Notes: generated from the sequence alone by a model not told the origin. Shown: positions 10,913 to 21,165, counted from the stretch's first letter. The stretch is 64,000 bases of DNA from Rhyacophila brunnea (GCA_022495005.1 JAGYXB010000279.1:186001-250000), one strand, 5' to 3'. Program-made: numbers and translations.

Positions 10913-11590
10913 TAATATATAAAAATCAATATTTGTTTGTTTGTTTGTTTGTATGTTCGTATTTATGCGCTGCCATACCGTTCATCCGATTGCGATAAAA
11001 CTTTATCAACTTATTGCTTGTACTTGCACAAAGGATATAGGCTATATCTTATATATAAAAATGAATGTCTGTCTGTCTGTCTGTCCCGTATGCGTTCCTA
11101 TATCATTCATCCGATTGCGATGAAGCTTTGGTGAATTGTTGTGTGTACACCCGGGAAGGTTGCTGAATTAGAAAAATCATTTTCTTCTTCTTCTTCTTCT
11201 TCATTGTATCTTCTTTTATTCGTATGGTTCCTATACCATTCATCCGATTGCAATGAAATTTTTGTCAGTTGTTGTGCACATACCCACGGATTCTTTTAGA
11301 AAAACCATCTTCTTCTTCATTATATCTTCTTTTATTCGTATGGTTCCTATACCAATCATCCGATTGCGATAAAACCTTCGTCAGTTGTTGTGGTAATACC
11401 AGCAAAGGTTTCTGAATTAGTACAACCATATTCTTCTTCTTCTTCTTCTATTCTATATTCTTCTATTCGTATGCGTTCCTATTCTATCCATCCGATTGCA
11501 ATAAAACTTTCGCCAGTAATTGTGCCAACACCCGCGAAGGTTTCTGAATTAGTGCAACCATCTTCTTCTTCTTCTTATGTCGATAATCCA
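10913..11590 (+). repeat. Five-unit tandem repeat (about 115-135 bp units) with embedded microsatellites
   Basis: The word catccgattgc recurs at about 10983, 11108, 11241, 11357 and 11489. Each is followed by 'rataaaactttygtcagttgttgtg', and the later units by 'gaaggtttctgaattagt' and a (TTC)n run. The first two units begin with 'aatatataaaaatnaat' followed by (TTTG)n or (TCTG)n. Two open frames through it (10937-11134 and 11390-11605) are by-products of the simple repeats. The layout resembles the microsatellite-led dispersed elements common in insect genomes. The class is not established. Confidence 0.75.
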
Positions 11591-11619
11591 TTTCGTAAAT
11601 TATGAATTAACATTTCAAT

Positions 11620-12024
11620 GATATAACATGTCACAAACAAAATATATAATATGATAATGTAATAAATATTCTACTGTTCAAAGAATCTGAATGTTGAATT
11701 CATAATAGCAAGTTTATCCTATAACGTTGTCGTTTGATGCTAAATGGTAAACATAAAGATAACAACGATGCAATACACAGGTTCTCAAGTTCGTCAAAAG
11801 CACACGGGTGGTTTCCCAGTATAAAAACCGTCTCGAATTATTTTCCAGTTGAAAAACCGCGCTCGCTTCCCGCCACACTGTGTTTCAGTTTGAATTTCGA
11901 ATCCGGCAGATTCAAATTCAGAGTTTCCGGCGAGACGGGTTGTGCACACCGCTCACAGAAGCCATGAAAAGTAAATGTAGCGGTCAGTATTTTTTTTATG
12001 CTAGTAGGGAGAATAATAATGGTT
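11620..12024. other. Non-coding stretch with GC-richer block 11800-11965
   Basis: An open frame of 77 codons (11734-11967) crosses the GC-richer block and contains no family motif. The block has repeated words (cgaatccggcagattcaaattcag, tttccggcgag) and no clear splice sites. It may be single-copy DNA. Confidence 0.35.
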
Positions 12025-12105
12025 TGTAAATTTTTTTTTTTTATTTACATAGTGAACATTATAAATTATTAATTTAAGACGTTCACAACATGACATGTTG
12101 AAATG
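12025..12105 (-). repeat. LINE 3'-end fragment (family L-d)
   Basis: On the minus strand 'catgttgtgaacgtcttaaa', 'ttaataattt' and 'gttcactatgtaaataaa' match the 3' end of the LINE-like sequence at 58605-59060. Only the 3' tip is present, ending in an A-rich tail (the long T run on the plus strand). Confidence 0.55.
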
Positions 12106-12174
12106 TTGTTGAAACAGAATTATACAAAAATCAATAGATCAATATTAAGTTATTAAACAGTAGAAAACTGTAAA

Positions 12175-12570
12175 TGAAGCGCCTAGTTTCAAAAGCCCCT
12201 AAAACGGTTTTTGAACATTTTTGAGTTAGATATGTATCTAGATATTGATCTAGATGAATATTTTTGTTACCTATATGATGGCCAAAGATTGAACTTTAAA
12301 AAACGCCAAAAACCGTCAATACGTATGATCAAAAATTAGGGTAAATTTCAAAACCCGCTAAAATGGTTGGGTGTGTTTTAAAATACGCCTAAAATGGAAA
12401 GCTAAGATACTCTTTAGAATATAACAAATTAAAAAATACACACATAAAGTTTAAAGATTTAATAGATATGATTTTTTCTCATTTTTCTGAAAACTACCTA
12501 AAATCGTTTTTCTCATTTTTCTCAGAACTACCTAAAATCGTTTTAGGGGCCTTTGAAACTAGGCGCTTCA
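12175..12570 (+). mobile_element. MITE, family T2, complete copy with about 37-bp terminal inverted repeats
   Basis: Both ends read TGAAGCGCCTAGTTTCAAAA inward, with one or two differences, and similarity continues through 'gcccctaaaacg'. The 396-bp body is non-coding and contains an internal tandem of 'ctcatttttct...aactacctaaaatcg'. A second copy lies in the opposite orientation at 20356-20712. The shorter element at 24339-24526 has related ends. The flanks are A/T, so the target duplication cannot be fixed. Confidence 0.85.
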
Positions 12571-12900
12571 AATACTAAAAAAATAATTATTTATTATTTG
12601 CAAATTAATAGTTTAATTTGCAACATATATTGTCACAATATTTCTAACTGGTTGACGCAGTTTGATGTAGTTTTATCTAAAATATTAACTTTTTAATTTT
12701 AACCCATCATATTTTTAGACCCAGCATAGTATGCGTGGAACGACGACATTAATTGAGAGGTTAATTGTTAACTGCTTGATTGAAAGGTTTGATGTCGACT
12801 AATCATTATATCTAATACTATGTAATGTGATAAGTTCGAGTGACAAGTACTTCATCATCGACTGAGATCGTTAGTTCTATTTTATGTCGATAGATGTTAC

Positions 12901-14032
12901 CAGGGCTTCGAACCGGAACTGAACCGAAAACTGAAACCGAATCGAAAAAAAATATATCGGTTTTTTCGGTTCGGTATATGTTTAAACGCGCGCGTTTACA
13001 TGACCTTACTCCCCACCTCAGTTTGAAAACCGGAAAAACTGTTTTTTAGGTACGAAAACCGGAACCGAACTGATATATCGCTGCCTCAGTACAAGGGTAA
13101 ACTATTTGACAAAAACCTATTAGGAGAAAATGACCGTCAAAGTTTTTGTATACCAATAAGAGAGTAATTACTAATTAGATATTTTTATAAAGTATTTAAG
13201 ATATTATATTATTGTCATATAAATAATTACAAGATAAAAAGAACTTTTTATATACAACGTTTTTAAATTTTCTGTTGAATCATTATGCTCAATATGCTCA
13301 AACTTGTACTTGATATGAAGTAAATAAAAAATAAACAAACAAATAATATAGAATATAGAATACTGAAATGTCATTTTGACATTTCATTTTGATGTCCATA
13401 GTGACGCATGTAATAATAATTTAGTTTCTAGGACCACCCCTTAGCAACCAATAATAGTATTTTACTTTTTATGAATTTTTAGAGAATTAACTGAAAATGA
13501 ATTCAATTCTGCTTAAAGATGGCTAAAAGTATTAAAAGAATGCATTGGCATCGTGTTATGATATATTCTAAAAGTTTCAAATGTCTGGCTTGTCGGGAAG
13601 TTAGTTAAAAATCGATTGCAAGATTTGTACTAGACAAACAACCACCGGACAAACAAGAATACGAGCTAATAAAAATGTTGTATTATCGTAAAAAAAGAAC
13701 ATTTTATCTAAAATTATAAAGAACCCCAATTCCCTTATATATTTAAATTAAATCAATTCATGTATGTGTACAGTATAGTATTGCATTAAAACAATAATAC
13801 ATACTCCTAAGATATTCAAATTGATGTCTGAATTATCTGAAATATTATGGTAAAATAAATTTCTACAAAAATGGTGCAGTCTTGCCCAGAAACTTCAACT
13901 GATTCATTATATTTTGTAATTCGTAAGTCAAAACTGACATTTTGTCAAAAAGTGTAGGTACCCCTATACTGAGGCAGCGATATATATTTATACTTGAACC
14001 AGAACGAAACAAAATAACGGTTCGAAGCCCTG
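12901..14032 (+). mobile_element. hAT-superfamily non-autonomous element with 8-bp target duplication, interrupted by M1
   Basis: The termini are CAGGGCTTCGAACCG on the left and its exact complement on the right. Flanks are gatgttac (12893-12900) and gacgttac (14033-14040), an 8-bp duplication with one difference. CAGGG ends and 8-bp duplications are diagnostic of hAT. Sub-terminal inverted similarity extends inward (atatcgctgcctcagta on both sides, then a 'gacaaaa' block). The body is non-coding, rich in 'cggttcggt' and 'ccggaaccgaact' words, and carries an M1 copy at 13227-13682. Confidence 0.9.
13227..13682 (+). mobile_element. M1 element inside the hAT element
   Basis: This is a full-length copy, from TTACAAGATAAAAAGAAC to 'gagctaataaaaatgttgta'. 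It contains the hallmark central arm 'agtttctaggaccaccccttagcaacca' and 'agttagttaaaaatcgattg'. It lies wholly between the two hAT sub-terminal inverted repeats, so it landed after the hAT element did. No open frame is seen. Confidence 0.85.
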
Positions 14033-14040
14033 GACGTTAC

Positions 14041-14550
14041 TATAGGCTTAACTACATAAAAATATTCGCCACCCAATCTTTATATTATATTTACAAAATT
14101 AAATGGGTAAGACGAAAATAATTCGAATAGTAATAATTAATAGTGTTTGGACTAAGACATGCAACTTTGCATCTCTGTGCGTCGCAAGGGCGGCTGATCC
14201 AACTTTCGGCAGGGGGAGTCAGGGGGGTACGCGCGCCGCATCCGGTCGATAAAAGTCGATTTATGTGCCTCCGTCGACTAAACTGTACCGAAAATTTCAC
14301 TACACGGAGTCTATTTATTTACGGAGCCCATATTAAAACGGAGTAATTAAAAGTAAATGAAAGACACCGCCGAAATGCAAAGATTAACGACTGACAACAT
14401 AACGTGGTGAGTGACGCCAACTTACTCGGATGGTGAAGGCGATCAACTCGTACTAGCTTATTTTGGGTTTACGGTTGACGTGTGATTCGCTGAACGGGAA
14501 TTAGTTGATTGGTCAGTTGAATGTACAGTTGATTCTAGATTTAACGCGGT
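14041..14550. other. GC-richer non-repeat segment
   Basis: Between the hAT element and the next repeat lies a segment richer in G/C and CpG (14160-14340: gggcggctgatccaac, gcgcgccgcatccgg). It carries two short overlapping open frames on opposite strands (14143-14346 and 14091-14300) without family motifs. A donor-like cgtg/gtgagtg occurs at about 14405, but no matching acceptor or coding frame supports an exon. It may be single-copy or regulatory. Confidence 0.35.
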
Positions 14551-14554
14551 CGTT

Positions 14555-14709
14555 TTAACGGTTACATGTAATTTGTTCGTAAAACATTTCACCGTGGCAC
14601 AGTTCGCCGTGAGCTTTCTTATCGGAAAGAAATGACCGTATACTATACGGTCTCCAATTTTGTTAGATTCAATATGAACGTTAATTAAATTTGCATAGCT
14701 GAAAATACA
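14555..14709 (-). repeat. Dispersed repeat shared with 5637-5775
   Basis: The shared words in the same order are 'gttacatgtaa', 'cgtaaaacatttcaccgtgg', 'cagttcgccgtgagctttct', 'atgaccgtatactata' and 'gattcaatatgaac'. In this copy the sequence runs into the R-family segment interrupted by the element at 14719-15030. The strand is given relative to the R-family reading direction. Confidence 0.6.
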
Positions 14710-14718
14710 CCAATATTC

Positions 14719-15030
14719 GGTAAATGTGCCGCAGAGGTGGACATGAGATTTACAACTTTTTTTTTAGACCAAACCAAACCAAACCTAACCTAACATAACC
14801 TAACCTAATCTAACCTACCCCAACCTAATAATACCTCATATAATCTTAGTTTGTGATAATGGTGTATCAAAATGTATGAAAATTTCAAATTTTCAATTAA
14901 CGATTATTGGATCGAAAAGCCGATGCGCCGACAGAAAAAGGTATTTATTATAATTGTCTACATGGAATTAACTGTTTTCGTAAAAAAAATAATATATAAA
15001 AGCTCGTGTCCACCTCTGCGGCACAATTAC
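14719..15030 (+). mobile_element. Small TIR element with 8-9 bp target duplication, inserted in an R-family repeat
   Basis: The left end ggtaaatgtgccgcagaggt and the reverse complement of the right end gtaattgtgccgcagaggt pair over about 24 bp. It is flanked by ccaatattc at 14710-14718 and 15031-15039. The joined flanks recreate the 'gctcatt..atattggtgtattt' seen in the uninterrupted R copy at about 10605-10630, which confirms the insertion. An 8-9 bp duplication suits Mutator-like or Merlin-type elements. Inside, 14769-14830 is a degenerate CCTAA/CCAAA tract. The 69-codon frame (14872-15081) overruns the element and is not meaningful. Confidence 0.8.
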
Positions 15031-15039
15031 CCAATATTC

Positions 15040-15177
15040 AATGAGCGTCAGTGCATAAACCGAGAGCAGTTGTCAGAATGAAGGACAAGCGTATTGTCGA
15101 TACGTATTTAAGTTTATCCCATATTCTTCCGCACACAAGATCGGTTGCCTGTTAGTCCACACCCGTTAAGTATTTTA
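15040..15177 (-). repeat. R-family repeat, left half
   Basis: The minus strand reads 'acttaacgggtgtgg', 'aacaggcaaccgatc', 'gggataaacttaaata', 'actgctctcggtttatgcac' and 'gacgctcattgaatattgg', in the same order as 10480-10620 and 35290-35455. The rest of the family sequence is replaced beyond the inserted TIR element by the repeat at 14555-14709. This copy is therefore chimeric or belongs to a longer parent. Confidence 0.7.
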
Positions 15178-16261
15178 TTTTTCATCATTTCTGAGTTCCC
15201 TACTGTTTTAAAAATGATCCATTATTCCTATTCCAAGAAAACAACGCAGTTAAGTTATAATATATTTGAATATTTAATTATAATATTAATATTATTTGTG
15301 CTTGTTTAATTATTAAAATGATATGAGGTTGTTTTGTATTCATACATACTAAACAAAATGTAATTGTTTCATGCAGTTTTTCATAAATCAAATAATTCCA
15401 TTACGCCCCCATTCAAACACAAACAAACATTCCATAATTAATTATTACAAGTATGATTTCACTATAGATAAATAGTACTGAAAATTAATTATATAAATCA
15501 CATACTAAATCAAAAGTGGTTCAAATGAATTGCGTTCAATTTAACAATTAAAACAAAGACCGTTAGGCCAACGCCTTGCACTCGCTGCGATAAGTCAGGA
15601 AGATAAGTTGTATAAGAAATCTCACGTCGGGAATAAAACTTAAATTTAATGTCTCACAATTTTTACTCTGAATAATAATTCCCTAGGTAGAGGGTTGTTA
15701 AGCCAGTCGCATTCGTATACAACTGTTAAAGCTTCTACGTAATTCAGAGTGGAAATGCTTTTAGTGCCTCTCTGAGTAGTCCATAAAATTATAGTTACTT
15801 GAGAAATTTACGGGGAAGCGAGGCTGTGACATTACTTCTTCATACTAGGATATATTATTTAATACTTAAGTAAGCAATAGTCAGGAAAATAAAAATCAAA
15901 AGTCATAAATTGCGTACTAGAGTTATACATACTTAGTCTTTTTTTGCATTTAATTTTGAGTCGTTTATAAACTACTTATGCAGGTCTATTCTTAACGGTT
16001 ATCACGTTAGCTCGTTTTCACTATTTTAATTCTTACAAATTGGCACGGAAGGTATTATTTACACTAAACGATTAGCGGCGGGTATTTCTAATTCGTAATA
16101 CGTCGAAAATTTAAGTTGGTAGACATGTCGGTCAAATTTGGATATGTTCGTACTGCCAAACCCAAGCGGATAAGACCGAACGCAAGCGGATAAAGCCGAA
16201 TCAGCGCCATCTAGTCAGTAATGAGCCGAATACAAGAATTTTGTATTGACACGTCAGAGAT
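15178..16261. other. No gene seen
   Basis: AT-rich sequence. Near 16155-16200 the phrase 'caagcggataa(g/a)ccgaa' occurs twice in tandem, followed by 'gcgccatctag'. Nothing else repeated or coding was recognised. Confidence 0.4.
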
Positions 16262-16360
16262 CAATATAACCTACAATTGTATTTGTCCGGAAGTTGAACC
16301 CGGAGTTGCCGGATGGAAGGCCATCGCGTTACGCACTGCACCACGAGAGCCGCCTGTCAC
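16262..16360 (-). repeat. SINE-B head fragment (tRNA-like)
   Basis: The minus strand reads ggcggctctcgtggtgcagt, gcgtaacgcgatggccttcc, atccggcaactccgggttca (B-box). It is nearly the same head as the plus-strand copy at 57099-57235. The SINE body is missing. The short frame at 16221-16415 runs through it and is incidental. Confidence 0.65.
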
Positions 16361-17489
16361 CTTCCATTACCAACGAAAGACATCTAAAAGTAAATGCGAG
16401 AAAGAGACATACTAAATTGTGAGAAAGAGATTTGAAAGTAAGGGGTGAGATCACGAATCACTCGTTGTAAGAATGTATAATAATACTTGTATGTTTATAA
16501 TTAAGTTTTGACGCTTTTTTGATAATTTTATAGATAAAAAAAAGCAAATAATGACAATGAAACCTTTATTGGTAATAATATTACACTTATTTAATTATGT
16601 TGCCAACATAGGCATTTTACGTTTCATTTCTGTAATTTTGTCAATATCATACGGTAACGCAAAGCGACATCACCGGAACGGACGGAATTTATTAGCATCG
16701 TAAAAGGAAGGTAAATGAGTTAATTTTTCGACCACATTTACATGTATTCATATGTTTACGATATAATGAATTTTATTTAGAAGAAGACTCAGGTGAAGAA
16801 AATTGTAAAGTTGTTGACGAGGGTTAATTATATTTTTTATATTATGCTACGTTTCAAACATTAAGTCAATGAATTAAAATTGTTTTATTTCCGTACAAAA
16901 CTAACTTGTCTTAAAAAAAAGTAATACCTATTATAGAAATTCACATTTCTCTGTACAGCGTTGACGTATTGTGTATATTATTATGTCTCGGGTGCCTGAG
17001 GGTTGATACAATATTTGTTCATATACGACATACGTACTTGGAGTTATATGGCACATTGCGTACTAGCCCTACTGGACCCAGGTAAGTAGGTAAACACACC
17101 CGAATAATATGCCAAGGGCATTTGACCTAGAAGCATATTATAGAGGTCGGTATATATTATTTTAATTCATATTGTTATGCAATTTGATTTAAATGATTAT
17201 TATGACATGGCAAATAATAATGATTCCTTGATAATATAAATATGTTGAAAATAATCAACTTATATATTTTGGTATTACATATGATTGAATTGGAACACAA
17301 GTTTATTTAACTCTTGTTTTCATATTATATACTTACACCATTTAGAGTGAATTAAATATTTATATTATATAAAATACATATTGGAAAAAAGTAGTACTAA
17401 ATCTCGTATCATTCACTTTCCGGGTGACTGCTCTAGACGAGTGTCTGCCAAACTGTGTGCAGTGAAAATTTTGTCAGAAGTGTAGAAGA
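16361..17489. other. No gene seen
   Basis: AT-rich sequence up to the mariner insertion site. No paired repeats, tRNA-like boxes or coding motifs were recognised. Confidence 0.4.
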
Positions 17490-17491
17490 TA

Positions 17492-18788
17492 CGAGGGTGG
17501 GTCAATAAGTCCTTAGAAAAGCCGACAGGTGGCGCGACTAGTACTGTAAGCGGTTTGTTTTCATGCAGCGGCACTACCGATTCAGTATGCTGCGAAGTTT
17601 CAATCAGATTGGTCGGGTTGTTGTGTGTTTCTCGTACATTTAAAAAAAAAATTTGCTTGTGGAAAATGGAAAAATGGAGGAAAATTGAGTTTAGAGCTGT
17701 TATTAAACATTTTAATATAAAAGGGTTAACAGCAAAGGAAATAAAAAATGAGTTGGATTTAGTTCACGGCATATCTGCTCCTTCACTTGCAACTATTTAT
17801 AACTGGTTAAATGAATTTAAACGTGGTCGTACATCAACAAAGAATGAACCACGCTCAGGACGTCCTGTAGAGGTGACTACACCAGAAATGATCAATAAAA
17901 TCCACGATATGGTGTTAAGTGACCGAAGATTAAAGTTGAGTGAGATAATTGAGGTTACAGGGATCTCAAAAGGTAGCGTCATTTCTATTTTACATGACAA
18001 ATTGGGCATGAAAAAATTTCTGCAAGATGGGTGCCGCGTTTGCTCACAGTCGACAATAAACGCAATAGGGTGGTGGCCTCTAAAGCCCTGTTGTCGCTCA
18101 TGCAACGCAATCCGGATGAATTTTTTCGTCGCTTTGTGACTGTAGATGAAACATGGATACACCACTATACTCCCGAGACGAAAGAACAGTCAAAGCAGTG
18201 GATTGCGAAAGGCGAACCATGTCCAAAGAAGGCGAAAACCGTAAAATCAGCTGGTAAGATTATGGCTACTGTATTTTGGGATGCACGTGGAATTATTTTC
18301 GTTGACTATTTGGAAAAAGGAAAAACAATAACAGGGGATTATTATGCATCTTTATTGGACCAGCTAAAAAACAAAATTGAAGAAAAACGGCCTCATTTAA
18401 ACAGGAAAAAAATCCTCTTTCATCAGGACAATGCCCGTGTTCACACATGTTTACGATCAATGGCTAAAATTGAAGAATTGAAGTTCGAATTGGTCGACCA
18501 CCCACCGTATTCGCCAGATTTAGCCCCCAGTGACTTTTTCCTTTTCCCAAACTTAAAAAAATGGCTAAGTGGACAACGTTTTTTTTCAAATGAAGAAGTC
18601 ATCGATCGGACAAATGCTTATTTTGAGGACCTTCCGAAAACTTATTTTTCTGACGGTTTAAAAAAAATTGAGAAACGTCTAACCAAGTGTATTGAGCTCC
18701 AAGGAGATTATGTTGAGAAATAAAAAAAAAATACAAAAATAAAAACTGTTTTAATGCTTTTTTCTAAGGAATTATTGACCCACCCTCG
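17492..18788 (+). mobile_element. Full-length mariner transposon
   Basis: The inverted ends read CGAGGGTGGGTCAATAAGTC... on the left and the complement of CGAGGGTGGGTCAATAATTC... on the right. They match over about 29 bp with one substitution. A TA dinucleotide flanks both sides (17490-17491 and 18789-18790), the invariant mariner target. At 1297 bp it has the usual mariner size and contains one transposase gene in the expected position. The near-identical ends and the single coding lesion suggest a fairly recent insertion. Confidence 0.96.
17666..18723 (+). pseudogene. Mariner transposase, single frameshift
   Basis: Start ATG at 17666 (MEKWRKIEFRAVIKHF). The N-terminal part holds the paired helix-turn-helix DNA-binding region (LTAKEIKNEL ... 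LATIYNWLNEFKRG) and a GRP linker (RSGRPVEV). The frame is lost at about 18017, after 'GMKK', consistent with loss of one base, and resumes as RWVPRLLTVDNK. The catalytic half is intact: D1 in VTVDETWIHHY, D2 in FHQDNARVH and D3 in YSPDLAPSDFFLF, with 34 residues between D2 and D3, i.e. the mariner D,D34D signature. Total length across the shift would be about 350 residues, normal for the family. The stop is at 18721-18723, just before an A-rich 3' untranslated part. As it stands it cannot give a full transposase. Confidence 0.95.
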
Positions 18789-19100
18789 TAGTAAACAGAC
18801 CTATATTATGTATAATTTTCCATCACTTGCTCTTCCAAATATTACAATGGTACCATGCCCCCCCTACCTATCACTAAGGTTAAAGGCAGTCTGACGTTCT
18901 AAAGTGGCGTTTTCTAATTGGTGTTCGAAGTCAATAAAAATGTATTTTTAGCTATTTTTAACACATCAAATATGGAGTTGTCAAGTATCGATACACGATA
19001 CGACACACGATAACCATAAATTGCATCGCACAACAATATATTTTAAAATGGTAATAACACCGAAGTAAAATAGGTAGCGCCGACTTTTTTACTATTAGAG

Positions 19101-19204
19101 TAAATTTAAGATGTGTGTTTATCTCAATTATGTGGTCAACCCGCCACACCGGGCCCCTAGGCTAGAGTCCTGTCACCCCCCCCCCCTTGTGGGGGCCATG
19201 AATG
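19101..19204 (+). repeat. Dispersed GC-rich repeat, copy 2 (SINE-B 3' body?)
   Basis: Aligns with the minus strand of 1531-1646: tgtgtgtttatctca, gtggtcaacccgccacac, cgggcccctaggctagag, gggggccatga. A run of C and the adjoining CTTGTGGGGG mark slippage in this copy. The A-rich 'aaataaataaaataaaa' at 19398-19420 downstream could be a separate retroelement tail. Confidence 0.5.
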
Positions 19205-20355
19205 GTACACACCAACAATGGAAAAAAATAATAAATAAGTGAGTGTGGCCTACAAGTTTAAACTGTTTTTGTTCTTTTTCTTTTTTTTTCCTCTCCTGTA
19301 AATTTGTATTGTAATAACTGTATGAGTATTTATTGTAATAATATGTTTTAATAGTGTATGTTAAAAAGTAAAGCTAAATAAGACTCAATTGAGACTTCGT
19401 AAATAAATAAAATAAAAAAAAAAGTGAACAAAGGGATGAAATGGAAATGTGAGTGATTACAAATGGTAGATAAGGACAAAAGTAACATGTCACACACCAA
19501 AAATAGACTCTGATTTGATTTTCCAAATGCGCCAAAAGAAGTATAACTAAAAAATATCAGTTTCACTCGTATAGTACATTAACAGATATCAGACTATGTT
19601 CGCATCTCACGAGAGAAAGAGAAGACCTGAACGGCTAAACTGCGTCATGAATGTTCAGCAAAAGCAACTAGAAAGCATCAGTGCTGGATCATCCAGGATC
19701 AAAAAAGATTTTGTAATATGCAAATAATGATAAAACATTAACTAATCACCATATATGTACATGTTGGGTATTTTGTACATAGTGCCATGCAATTGACGTT
19801 CAAGTATCAGTGTGGCAAACGAAATAATTTGACATAATACTTCAGGCGGCTAGTAATTAGCAGTAAAACATTTTTAGAGTTTCTCAAAATTATAATACGT
19901 ACCCAAAGAAGTTTGAAAACTTTTCACCGCTGCCAAACGGTCCAAGCGAAGTGGCGTTCGATCGAGTTTGTGTTTTTTGGTCACCACCAAATGGCGTCTG
20001 TCGTCTTGCGCGCCACTTTTTCTGCTAGAATCGCCAACTTTGCATCGCTGCCAGCCGGAAATTAAGACTCGACATTAAACGGCATCTAGGGTGTGGGTAA
20101 GAGGGTATGGTGGTTCCTTCATTATCGGGGTGAGCAGAGATGCATCGGTTGTTTTAGGGTAATTAGAATAATAATTAGTATTTTTCACATCATACACAAA
20201 CTTGACAGATAATTAGGGTGGTTTTGCAATATGATAAGAAAACATGTTATGAATGCCAACTGTCATGTAAATTAATTCGAAAAATGAATATATTGTATCC
20301 GTATTTAATTGACTGTGTGACATTTAAAGCTGCCTTGGATAACAAAGAGAGTAAA
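19205..20355. other. Non-coding; GC-richer patch 19920-20110
   Basis: The stretch is mostly AT-rich. The block at 19925-20110 (ggtccaagcgaagtggcg, ttcgatcgag, gtcgtcttgcgcgccac, cgctgccagccgg) is CpG-bearing and unlike its surroundings, but has no coding frame or inverted ends. It may be single-copy sequence under constraint or the interior of an unrecognised element. Confidence 0.35.
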
Positions 20356-20712
20356 TGAAGCGCCTAGTTTCAAAAGCCCCTAAAACGATTTTAGGTAATT
20401 CTGAGAAAAATGAGAAAAATGATTTTAGGTAGTTTTGAGAAAAATGAGAAAAAATCATATCTATTAAATCTGTGAACTTTATGTTTCTATTTTTTAATTT
20501 GTTACATTCTAAAAAGTATTTTGGCTTTTCATTTTAGGGGAAAAAAGCACACCCAACCATTTTAGCGGATTTTGAAATTTACCCTCATTTTTCATCATAC
20601 GGATTGCCGGTTTTTGACGTTTTTTAAAGTTCAATACATATCTAACAAAATACATATCTAACTCAAAAATTTTCAAAAACCGTTTTAGGGGCTTTTGAAA
20701 CTAGGCGCTTCA
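20356..20712 (-). mobile_element. MITE, family T2, second copy (inverted)
   Basis: Bounded by TGAAGCGCCTAGTTTCAAAA and its complement. The internal order is the reverse complement of 12175-12570, including the tandem 'gagaaaaatgattttaggta'. It is slightly shorter than copy 1 because of internal deletions. It abuts the T1 MITE that starts at 20721. Confidence 0.85.
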
Positions 20713-20720
20713 TATAATAT

Positions 20721-20990
20721 CGTAGATGTTTTGTAAAAAAGGCGAATTAACCGAAGTGATTTTTTACAAGACGATGGAAGATTTTTAACTTTTGATATTT
20801 ATTTGTTAATTACTTGTGGATGATTTTAAATGTCCAAGTTTATAATAAAGCGTAGAAAGAATACTGTTCATATAATATGCATTATAATATAATATTTTAA
20901 AAGGCCTAATATGTCACATTCCCTTTTTATTCGTAATACTAATTGGACATTCGCCCTTACAATTATCGTTTTTAAGTATCGTATCGTATT
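20721..20990 (+). mobile_element. MITE, family T1, right-truncated copy
   Basis: The left end atcgtagatgttttgtaaaa is followed by 'ggcgaattaacc', 'gatgattttaaa', 'agtttataataaagc', 'aatatgtcacatt' and 'ttcgccctt', matching 4013-4397. The right inverted repeat is absent. The sequence passes at about 20990 into the foldback-related segment, so a later rearrangement or insertion removed that end. Confidence 0.75.
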
Positions 20991-20991
20991 T

Positions 20992-21165
20992 TTTTTTTGA
21001 AATATGCCATTTCTATTGGCATTTCCCAGTGGTTAAGCTACAACATACGGCCGTAGCCATACATTGACAAACGATAAATGAAGTAGGGAGTACTATCATG
21101 GTAATGCGTTTGAACATGTACCTAACCGAAATTTTAAAAAAAATTTAAAAACGGTAAAAATCAGT
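20992..21165 (+). repeat. Half-copy of the TTAA foldback element
   Basis: This is similar to the inner part of the arms of 62055-63440: 'gaaatatgccatttct', 'cccagtggttaagctacaac', 'atacggccgtagccat', 'attgacaaacg', 'aagtagggagta', 'gtttgaacatgtacctaacc' and the A-rich centre. Only one arm plus the loop is present, so it no longer folds back. Confidence 0.75.

Noticed and set aside
10913..11590. CRISPR-like array
   Set aside because: The units are long, similar throughout and filled with microsatellites; there are no unique spacers, and the setting is eukaryotic.
14769..14830. A telomere or chromosome end
   Set aside because: The CCTAA tract is short, degenerate and enclosed in a small transposon; it is interstitial.
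17797..18165. 122-codon frame on the minus strand within the mariner
   Set aside because: Shadow of the transposase on the opposite strand; the plus-strand frames carry the motifs.
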